This document shows positions 57,871 to 64,000 of a stretch of DNA of 64,000 nt, in pieces (positions within the stretch are counted from its first letter, which is position 1; every line of letters begins with the position of its first letter). The DNA is from JAHCHG01 sp965214585 (lineage in GTDB: Bacteria; Acidobacteriota; Blastocatellia; Pyrinomonadales; Pyrinomonadaceae). The position numbers were made by a program, and so were the translations under genes. Under the pieces are notes generated by a model that searched no databases, was not told the DNA's origin, and saw only the letters and a program-made list of their open reading frames with translations. The stretch covers positions 620,001-684,000 of the forward strand of contig OZ243957.1 of assembly GCA_965214585.1 (NCBI GenBank), written 5' to 3'.

Positions 57871-58113
57871 ATGCGCGATTATCACATTAATATTTTTTAC
57901 AGCGAAGCCGACGAAGGTTATATTGCCGATATTCCTGATTTAAAGTTTTGTTCCGCTTTCGGCGAAACTCCGTCAGAGGCTCTAGGTGAATTTGAAATTG
58001 CCAAAAAAGCGTGGCTCGAAGCGGCAAAAGCCGAAAATAAACTGATTCCAGAACCGAAATATCGCCCGATAATTTATCAATTTTCGGGCGAAAGTGAGAT
58101 AATTACGATATGA
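57871..58113 (+). CDS. HicB-like antitoxin
   Basis: 80 aa from ATG 57871, chosen because the HicB fold starts here (RDYHINIFYSEADEGYIADI). EADEGYIADIPDLKFCSAFGETPSEALGEFEIAKKAWLEAAKA is the typical HicB core. No DNA-binding domain is added, as in the short HicB class. No HicA partner follows; the next gene is a different 54-aa protein that overlaps its stop (ATATGA). Confidence 0.82.
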   Translation: MRDYHINIFYSEADEGYIADIPDLKFCSAFGETPSEALGEFEIAKKAWLEAAKAENKLIPEPKYRPIIYQFSGESEIITI

Positions 58114-58274
58114 CACCGGAAGAAATAGTCGAGGAAATAAACAAACTTTCTGAAAACGAACAAAACGAGGTTATCGAAACTTTGAAAAGATTAATAGCAG
58201 AAGATGAAGCCGCGCTCAAGACTCAGTTTGAAAGCGTTGACAAATTTTCTGAAAATCAGAAAGATAGAAGGTAA
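58110..58274 (+). CDS. Small 54-aa protein overlapping the HicB-like gene
   Basis: MTPEEIVEEINKLSENEQNE, 54 aa, all helical and acidic with a basic end (NQKDRR). The start overlaps the HicB stop by four bases, so translation is coupled. It resembles short helical antitoxin-type proteins (DUF2281-like), but there is no decisive motif. It is not HicA: it lacks the double-stranded RNA-binding fold and the G-x-x-H region. Confidence 0.55.
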   Translation: MTPEEIVEEINKLSENEQNEVIETLKRLIAEDEAALKTQFESVDKFSENQKDRR

Positions 58275-58600
58275 AATACGGTCATTGAAAATTAAATCTA
58301 ACAATAAATTTCCGTTTTCAGCCCGTGAAAACGGGCGACAGCATAAAGCCGTGTGCGCTAGCGCACGGAAAGATTGAATCGGAAATTTAAGCCCGTGAAA
58401 ACGGGCGACAGCAATCTTGCCGCGAATTATCTGTCACCCGCTATCGCGGGTTTGCACAATTCGTTATTGCTGACCGTGCGCTGACGCACACGGCTTTATG
58501 CTGTCGCCATCTTCGATGGCTGAAAAGAGTTATTAGATTTATTTTTCAAAGACCATATTTTCAACTTTTTAAGAGGCAATTTACATTAAAATATCTGATA
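58275..58600. other. 326-nt gap with inverted and direct repeats
   Basis: No gene. It contains the long inverted repeat at 58334-58508 and the 23-nt direct repeat GCCCGTGAAAACGGGCGACA-type at 58321-58343 and 58391-58413. Smaller palindromes (CCCGCTATCGCGGG, CATCTTCGATGG) are scattered between. The xerC promoter must be near 58520-58600. Confidence 0.7.
58334..58508. repeat. 35-nt inverted repeat with two mismatches (CATAAAGCCGTGTGCG type)
   Basis: GGCGACAGCATAAAGCCGTG... (58334-58368) faces CCGTGCGCTGACGCACACGG... (58474-58508). The two mismatches are adjacent. The loop is 105 nt and carries the second direct repeat and a small palindrome. Confidence 0.94.
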
Positions 58601-59524
58601 ATGCTTGAAGAATATCTCGAACAATTTTTCCAACATCTGCGTTACGAAAGGAATGTCAGCAAACATACTTTGCGGAATTATTCCAGCGATTTGGGGCAGT
58701 TTCACGAACACATCGCAACGCCGAAGGCGGACGGCACGCGCGAGCAGATTGCGGTCAAAGATATTGACCATCTGACGATTCGTGAATGGATGGCGGAACT
58801 GCATTCCGAGAGCAAGAAGAAAACTTCGATTGCGAGAAAATTAGCGAGTCTGCGGACGTTTTTTCAATTTCTCGTGCGCGAAGGCGTTTTGGAAATGAAT
58901 CCGGCGAAACTCGTCGCCACGCCGCGAATCGAACGAAAATTGCCGACTTTGCTTTCGATGGAAGATGTCGTTCGCTTTATCGAAACGCCGGATTTGGAAA
59001 CGGATTTAGGCAAGCGAGATCGGGCGATTTTGGAATTTATTTACGCGACGGGAATGCGCGTTGGCGAACTCGTCAGTTTGAATTTGAAAGATATAGATTT
59101 CCGCGAAAAACTCGTGCGTGTTACGGGAAAGCGCAAAAAGCAGAGAATTTTGCCGTTCGGCGAACCCGCGCTTCAAGCGTTAGTGTTTTATCTGAACGAA
59201 ACGAGAGCGACGTTTTTAAACAATTGTCCGCCCGCCGAGCGTGAAGAAGACGCAGTTTTTTTGAATTATCAAGGCACGCGCATTACGACTCGTTCCGTCG
59301 GGCGAATGGTTGATAAGTATATTAAGGAATGCGCCGATATTCCAGATATTTCGCCGCATTCGCTGCGGCATTCGTTTGCCACTCACTTGCTCGATTCGGG
59401 CGCGGATTTGCGCGATATTCAGGAACTCTTAGGACACGCGAGGCTTTCGACGACGCAGATTTACACGCAGGTTTCGATGGAAAAATTGATCGAAGTTTAC
59501 GACAGAGCGCATCCGAAAGCGTAG
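58601..59524 (+). CDS. xerC: Tyrosine recombinase XerC
   Basis: 307 aa. SAM-like N-terminal domain (LRNYSSDLGQFHEHI). Catalytic residues: Arg in YATGMRVGELVSL, His-x-x-Arg in ISPHSLRHSFATHLL, His in LGHARLSTTQIYT, and Tyr near 288 as the nucleophile. This is the XerC/XerD layout for dimer resolution at dif; no dif site was identified in this window. Start at ATG 58601 just after the 58275-58600 repeat gap; a family B inverted repeat starts 2 nt after its stop. Confidence 0.93.
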   Translation: MLEEYLEQFFQHLRYERNVSKHTLRNYSSDLGQFHEHIATPKADGTREQIAVKDIDHLTIREWMAELHSESKKKTSIARKLASLRTFFQFLVREGVLEMNPAKLVATPRIERKLPTLLSMEDVVRFIETPDLETDLGKRDRAILEFIYATGMRVGELVSLNLKDIDFREKLVRVTGKRKKQRILPFGEPALQALVFYLNETRATFLNNCPPAEREEDAVFLNYQGTRITTRSVGRMVDKYIKECADIPDISPHSLRHSFATHLLDSGADLRDIQELLGHARLSTTQIYTQVSMEKLIEVYDRAHPKA

Positions 59525-59525
59525 C

Positions 59526-59667
59526 GGAACGCCGGCATCTTGCCGGCAATGAGCGCGGCAGCGCGAAAGTAAAGTCGGCGAACCTTGAAGTTTGAAACTA
59601 AACTTAAAACTAATGAAACTTATCTCGAACGCTTCCGCGTTCGCTGCCGTCAAGATGACGGCGTTCC
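59526..59667. repeat. Imperfect inverted repeat, family B
   Basis: GGAACGCCGGCATCTTGCCG... (59526-59549) faces GCTGCCGTCAAGATGACGGC... (59643-59667) with a few mismatches. The same arm types are at 35388 and 50692. It lies between xerC and the S9 peptidase gene; a longer frame of that peptidase would run through the right arm but is not used. Confidence 0.88.
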
Positions 59668-59678
59668 AAAAGAAAATT

Positions 59679-61871
59679 ATGAAAAAATTTAAATGGCTTT
59701 TTGTCGCATTTTTTATATTCGGTTCGCTCGCTTATGGGCAGAATAAATTATTGACGGTTGACGATATTTTCGATCCGAAATTGCGCGTCAGTTTTAGCGG
59801 AAGTCCGACTTACGGACTCAATTGGACGAATGACGGAACGGCGTTTTTGCAGCCCGAACGGAAGGAAGAAGATGTGATTTTCGTTCGCGCCGATGCGGTT
59901 TCGGGCGAAACCGCGCCTTTTTACGACAGCGCGGAAGTTGCCAATGCGATCAGTAAGATCGGCGTTCCGGTTGCGGAAGCGCAGGAAATCGCCCGCACGA
60001 ATTCGTTTATTACGAACAAGGCGCAAAATGCGTTTTTGATAAATTCGGGAACGAATCTGTTTTATTTTGACGCTTTGACCAAAGAAGCGAAGCAACTCAC
60101 AAACGACCAGATCGAAGAACTCGAAGCGGATTTTTCGCCGGACGGGAAAAAGGTCAGTTTTATTCGGGCGAATAATATGTTTGTCGTTGATATTGCGACG
60201 AAAAAGGAAACGCAGTTGACGGAAGACGGTTCGCGGACGATTCTAAACGGTTATCTCGATTGGGTTTACGAAGAAGAATTATACGGGCGCGGCAATAAGC
60301 GCGGCTATTTCTGGTCGCCGGATTCGACGGCAATCGCGTTTTTGCGAACGGACGAATCGCCCGTTCCTAAGTTCGTTTTGACCGACGATATTCCAACCGA
60401 TCAAAATGTTGAAAATACGGATTATCCGCAGGCGGGCGATCCGAATCCGTTTGTCAAACTCGCCGTCGGCGAGATCAGCAACGGAAAAGTAACTTTTGTT
60501 GACGTTTCAAAATATAAGCCGGAAGATTTTCTGATCTCGCGCGTCGCTTGGTCGCCCGATTCTAAAAATGTCGTTTATCAGGCGCAAAACCGCACGCAGA
60601 CTTTTCTCGATCTAAATTCGGCTGATCGGCAAACGGGAAAAACCACTCTGCTTTTCAAGGAAACTTCGCCCGCTTGGGTTGAGGTGATTGATAATGCCGA
60701 GTATTTGAAAGACGGTTCTTTCATCTGGCAATCGGCGCGGACGGGTTTTAGTCATCTTTATCATTTTGATAAAAACGGGAAATTGATAAAACAGCTTACC
60801 GACGGACGTTGGGAAGTCAGAGATTTTGACGGCGTTGACGAGAAAAACGGTTTTGTGTATTTTTCGGGAACAAAGGACAGCCCGATTGAAACGCACGTTT
60901 ACCGGGTGAAACTCGACGGCACGAATTTGACGCGCTTAACAAAACAAGCCGGTTCGCATTCGGCGGTTTTCAATCCGACGTTTACGCATTTCGTGGACAC
61001 TTGGAGCGATGTCAACACGCCCACGCAAACACGGCTTTACAAAGCCGACGGAACGCTCGAAAAAATTATCAACGAAAATAAAGTTCCCGAACTGGCGCAG
61101 TATAAACTCGGAAAGCCTGAATTTTTGCAGGTAAAAACGCGCGACGGCTTTGAAATGGAAGCGATGATGATAAAACCGCCTGATTTCGATCCGTCGAAAA
61201 AATACCCGGTGATGAGCTACACATATTCCGGTCCGCACGCGCCGCAGGTTCGCAACAGTTGGGGCGGAAGCCGTTATATGTGGCATCAACTTCTGGCGCA
61301 GAAAGGTTATATCATTTGGATTTTGGATAATCGGACGGCTTCCGGCAAAGGCGTTGAATCAACTTGGAAAGTCTATAAACAAATGGGCAGACTCGAATTC
61401 GAAGACCTCGAAGACGGAGTTAAATATTTAAAATCACAGCCTTTTGTTGACGGCGAAAGACTCGGAATCTGGGGCTGGAGCTACGGCGGATTTATGACCA
61501 CATATGCCTTGACGCACAGCGACTCTTGGAAAATGGGAATCGCCGGCGGCTCTGTTACCGATTGGGCTTTGTATGATTCGATCTACACGGAAAGATATAT
61601 GCTTACGCCCGAAGAGAATCCCGAAGGCTACAAAAACACTTCCGTCTTAAACTCGGCGAAAAATCTGAACGCGAAACTGCTTCTGATTCACGGAGTGATG
61701 GACAACAATGTTCATTTGCAGAACACGACGAAACTCGTTTACGAACTGCAAAAAGCCGGAAAGCAGTTTGACTTAATGATCTACCCGACGCAGCGGCACG
61801 GCGTAAGTGATCGGGAACAGGTCTATCATATGTATTCGATGATGACGAAGTTTATTTTGGAGAATTTGTAG
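59679..61871 (+). CDS. S9 family dipeptidyl peptidase IV-like peptidase
   Basis: 730 aa from ATG 59679 (signal peptide MKKFKWLFVAFFIFGSLAYG). A longer frame from 59592 crosses the inverted repeat and is rejected. An eight-bladed beta-propeller occupies residues about 30-490 (YSPDS-like W-S-P-D-S units such as VAWSPDSKNVVY). The C-terminal alpha/beta hydrolase has the nucleophile loop GIWGWSYGGFMT (Ser near 605), Asp in IHGVMDNNVH, and His in YPTQRHGVSD. It cleaves N-terminal dipeptides from extracellular peptides. Confidence 0.94.
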   Translation: MKKFKWLFVAFFIFGSLAYGQNKLLTVDDIFDPKLRVSFSGSPTYGLNWTNDGTAFLQPERKEEDVIFVRADAVSGETAPFYDSAEVANAISKIGVPVAEAQEIARTNSFITNKAQNAFLINSGTNLFYFDALTKEAKQLTNDQIEELEADFSPDGKKVSFIRANNMFVVDIATKKETQLTEDGSRTILNGYLDWVYEEELYGRGNKRGYFWSPDSTAIAFLRTDESPVPKFVLTDDIPTDQNVENTDYPQAGDPNPFVKLAVGEISNGKVTFVDVSKYKPEDFLISRVAWSPDSKNVVYQAQNRTQTFLDLNSADRQTGKTTLLFKETSPAWVEVIDNAEYLKDGSFIWQSARTGFSHLYHFDKNGKLIKQLTDGRWEVRDFDGVDEKNGFVYFSGTKDSPIETHVYRVKLDGTNLTRLTKQAGSHSAVFNPTFTHFVDTWSDVNTPTQTRLYKADGTLEKIINENKVPELAQYKLGKPEFLQVKTRDGFEMEAMMIKPPDFDPSKKYPVMSYTYSGPHAPQVRNSWGGSRYMWHQLLAQKGYIIWILDNRTASGKGVESTWKVYKQMGRLEFEDLEDGVKYLKSQPFVDGERLGIWGWSYGGFMTTYALTHSDSWKMGIAGGSVTDWALYDSIYTERYMLTPEENPEGYKNTSVLNSAKNLNAKLLLIHGVMDNNVHLQNTTKLVYELQKAGKQFDLMIYPTQRHGVSDREQVYHMYSMMTKFILENL

Positions 61872-61888
61872 AAAATCTTATTGCGTCC

Positions 61889-62018
61889 GGGAGTGTAAGC
61901 ATCCTTGCTTGCACAAGTGCGTTTTTCAGCACTTGAATTATGGTTATCATCTGAAAAGTCAGCGTCAGTTAGTTTGCCAAAAGACGGCAAACTTGCAAGC
62001 AAGGATGCTTACACTCCC
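61889..62018. repeat. 25-bp perfect inverted repeat (GGGAGTGTAAGCATCCTTGC type)
   Basis: Arms 61889-61913 and 61994-62018 are perfectly complementary; the loop is 80 nt and includes a second pair (GCCAAAAGACGGC). The element is located between the S9 peptidase and ribA and has no U-tract. Confidence 0.97.
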
Positions 62019-62153
62019 AACCCATATTTATTTTTGTGCAGGTGCTTAAATATAAATAAAATTTTGCCAAAAATTTACCCAAGTTACGTTTTTTTCGTGC
62101 ATAAGGTTATAATTTATCTTTAGAATCTGACTTTTAAGTTGTGGAGATAAAAA

Positions 62154-62789
62154 TTGACTGATAAAAAAGAGGAATGCCTGCCGAGAAATCATCATATTTC
62201 GGTGGAAAAGGTTGCGGTTGCGAAATTGCCGACGAAGATCGGAGAATTTCAAATTGCCGGTTATCGTTCGATCAGCAGCAGCGAAGAATTTGTCGTTTTA
62301 TATAAAGGTGAAATGAAAGCCGATGTTCCGACGCTCGTGCGGATTCATTCGCAGTGTCTGACGGGCGATGTTTTCGGTTCGATAAAATGCGATTGCGGAC
62401 CGCAGTTGAACGCCGCTATGAACCTGATCGAGACGGAAGGTCGCGGCGCAATCGTATATCAACAGCAGGAAGGTCGCGGCATCGGAATTATCAATAAAAT
62501 ACGCGCTTACGCTTTGCAGGATGAAGGCGCGGACACGATTGAAGCCAACGAAAAACTGGGTTTTGCCGTTGATTCCAGAGAATATCAGCAATGCGCCGAA
62601 ATTTTGTTTGATTTAGGGCTTTGCAAAGTGCGCGTGATGTCAAACAATCCGAAAAAATTAGAAGCTCTCGAAAAAGCCGGTTTGCAGATTGTCGAGCGCG
62701 TGCCGATAGAAGTAAAAGCCGGAGAACCGGCGGCTCATTATCTGCGAACCAAAAAAGAAAAAATGGGACATCTGCTCGATTTCAGTTAA
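62154..62789 (+). CDS. ribA: GTP cyclohydrolase II
   Basis: 211 aa from TTG 62154, with GTGGAG 7 nt upstream. The zinc-binding motif HSQCLTGDVFGSIKCDCG, GRGAIVYQQQEGRGIGIINK and KVRVMSNNPKKLEAL are the RibA blocks. It opens GTP to give the riboflavin precursor in the cytoplasm. It is not fused to the RibB domain. A gap follows, then the TonB receptor gene. Confidence 0.96.
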   Translation: MTDKKEECLPRNHHISVEKVAVAKLPTKIGEFQIAGYRSISSSEEFVVLYKGEMKADVPTLVRIHSQCLTGDVFGSIKCDCGPQLNAAMNLIETEGRGAIVYQQQEGRGIGIINKIRAYALQDEGADTIEANEKLGFAVDSREYQQCAEILFDLGLCKVRVMSNNPKKLEALEKAGLQIVERVPIEVKAGEPAAHYLRTKKEKMGHLLDFS

Positions 62790-63165
62790 AATCCGGTTGA
62801 GTCTTTTACATTTTTATTTGCTTTTGGAAAAAGCCTTTCTATTCGAGCATAATTTTCGAGCGCGTTTATGGAAATATACGATTATTAAATATTTTATAAA
62901 TTTTATCCAAAATCGTGGATTATCTACATAATATTGAAAATATATTTCCTTGAATTATTTCCACAACCTACAAAAAACACTTATTTACTCTCGCTATCCT
63001 TTTTAGATTCAACACTTAGAAAATTATTTCAATATATCGCTTTTTTGGCTTCTAAATTGCATTTATAAAAGAGTGAAAAACTCTCTGCGTTTCGGATTGG
63101 TAAATTCTACGGATTACGGAAATGCAGTAAAGAAAATAAATCCCAAATATATATAGGAGATTACA
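62790..63165. other. 376-nt AT-rich gap upstream of the TonB receptor
   Basis: No gene and no long repeat. The segment is notably AT-rich (TATTTTATAAATTTTATCC and similar). It holds the receptor's leader, and AGGAGA at 63155-63160 precedes the start. No promoter can be assigned with confidence. It is the longest gap in the window without an inverted repeat. Confidence 0.6.
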
Positions 63166-64000
63166 ATGATAAAGTATTTTAAATTAGTATCTATGGTTTT
63201 ATCCGTCGTGCTTTGCTTTTCGGCAATCAGCTACGGACAGGAAACCACAGGCAGCATTGAAGGAACTATTCGAGATGCACAAGGTGCAGTAGTTCCCGGT
63301 GCAACCGTGAAAATTTCAAGTATCGGTTCAACTGCCGGTTTTAACAGAACTTTGACGACCAACGACGATGGTTACTTCCGCGTTCCGCAGATTGGTGCGG
63401 GAACGTATCAGGTAGTGATCGAAGGCGCAGGTTTTAGAAGAGCGAACAGAGAGGTAACGGTCAACTTGGGTAAAACCACTCCGGTTGATGTTGCCCTCGA
63501 AATCGGCAATCTGGGCGACATCAATGTTGACGTTGACATTAGCGGCGCGGCAACGATTGATCCGGGCGACACGAAAATTGACACGAACATCAGCAAGCAG
63601 TTGATTGACGATCTGCCGAAAGGAACGACCTTTGGCAGTTTGCTCAAAATTGCTCCGAACGTCCGACCCGAAGCATTAAGTTCAGGTTTCCAAATTGACG
63701 GAGCGTCCGGTGCTGAAAACGTATTTGTTGTTGACGGTCAGGAAGTTACAAACTTCCGCACGGGACAACTTAACAGCAACAACAACCTTCCGTTTGAACT
63801 TCTTCAGGAAGTCCAAATCAAATCAACAGGTTTTGAAGCCGAATACGGCGGCGCAACCGGCGGTGTTATCAACGTGGTAACAATCGGCGGAAACGATCAG
63901 TTTCGCGGCGTTTTCGGTGCTTCGTTCCGTCCTGAAAAATTACAAGGCGATCCGAATTTGGTATTGAATCGTTTCGATTCGGGCGCAGGTCAGTTTGAGT
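63166..64000 (+). CDS. TonB-dependent receptor with carboxypeptidase-regulatory domain (partial)
   Basis: The frame opens at ATG 63166 and runs off the window end, so about 278 residues are visible. Signal peptide ending near YGQE. A CarboxypepD_reg-like domain (GSIEGTIRDAQGAVVPGATV, residues about 30-105) is followed by a plug-like region (PPNVRPEALS-type, then VVDGQEVTNFRTGQ and VKSTGFEAEYGGATGGVINV). This is the typical acidobacterial Oar/TonB receptor N-terminus. It imports or binds large extracellular molecules at the outer membrane. AGGAGA lies 5 nt before the start. Confidence 0.92.
   Translation, partial: MIKYFKLVSMVLSVVLCFSAISYGQETTGSIEGTIRDAQGAVVPGATVKISSIGSTAGFNRTLTTNDDGYFRVPQIGAGTYQVVIEGAGFRRANREVTVNLGKTTPVDVALEIGNLGDINVDVDISGAATIDPGDTKIDTNISKQLIDDLPKGTTFGSLLKIAPNVRPEALSSGFQIDGASGAENVFVVDGQEVTNFRTGQLNSNNNLPFELLQEVQIKSTGFEAEYGGATGGVINVVTIGGNDQFRGVFGASFRPEKLQGDPNLVLNRFDSGAGQFE

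Noticed and set aside
59592..59678. Extended N-terminus of the S9 peptidase
   Set aside because: It runs through the right arm of an inverted repeat; ATG 59679 starts a proper signal peptide.

Overview
This 64 kb window looks like chromosomal DNA of an acidobacterium, most plausibly of the Blastocatellia (Pyrinomonadaceae-like). This is inferred from the families present, not from a marker gene. It has two VWFA-related proteins of the type typical of Acidobacteria, a TonB-dependent receptor with an N-terminal carboxypeptidase-regulatory domain, secreted proteins with FG-GAP-like tails, and ordinary housekeeping genes in short runs on both strands. There is no rRNA operon, prophage, transposase or CRISPR array. 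Two tRNAs are present: a selenocysteine tRNA (anticodon TCA) and a CAT-anticodon tRNA.

Layout. 1-2471 (minus): ATP synthase genes b', b, delta and the N-terminal part of alpha. 3026-8797 (plus): selC, a four-helix-bundle (S23/IVS) protein, dprA, a DUF433/DUF5615 toxin-antitoxin-like pair, topA, a methyltransferase. 8862-13318 (minus): phosphotransferase, SDR, an unknown protein with a nuclease-like C-terminus, SGNH hydrolase. 13420-24802 (plus): lipoprotein, thioesterase, ABC exporter, large FG-GAP protein, two secreted nucleases. 25109-36602: subtilase, patatin, then a minus-strand block ileS - aspartic protease - secreted protein - xisH - xisI - lspA - lgt, and a UPF0175/DUF3368 toxin-antitoxin locus whose toxin is broken by a stop codon. 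36772-46309: persulfide-dioxygenase/rhodanese protein, VWFA protein, deoB, small zinc-finger proteins, tRNA, beta-propeller protein, M14 peptidase. 46531-48888: a type II restriction-modification cassette. 48986-64000 (plus): recN, asparaginase, LigD-type phosphoesterase, trmFO, ParB-like/phosphatase pair, TauE, PhyH, VWFA, a HicB locus, xerC, an S9 peptidase, ribA and the start of a TonB receptor.

The most unusual feature is in the intergenic DNA. Many gaps carry a long, often perfect inverted repeat: arms of about 15-38 nt and loops of roughly 20-120 nt. Arm sequences fall into a few families that recur at distant sites. Several arms run into coding sequence and supply the last codons or the stop codon of the gene (atpH, S23 protein, SGNH hydrolase, LigD-PE). 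A related word lies in frame inside the ABC exporter's ATPase domain. The arms differ between sites but match within a site, so either the pairing is selected or the elements move as whole hairpins. No mobilising enzyme for them is visible.

Functionally the window combines core metabolism and lipoprotein maturation with a large secreted set (two nucleases, proteases, adhesion-like repeat proteins, TonB receptor), consistent with a life based on degrading extracellular polymers. Small defence and addiction modules are scattered between these genes. All assignments come from reading the sequence; no database search was made.
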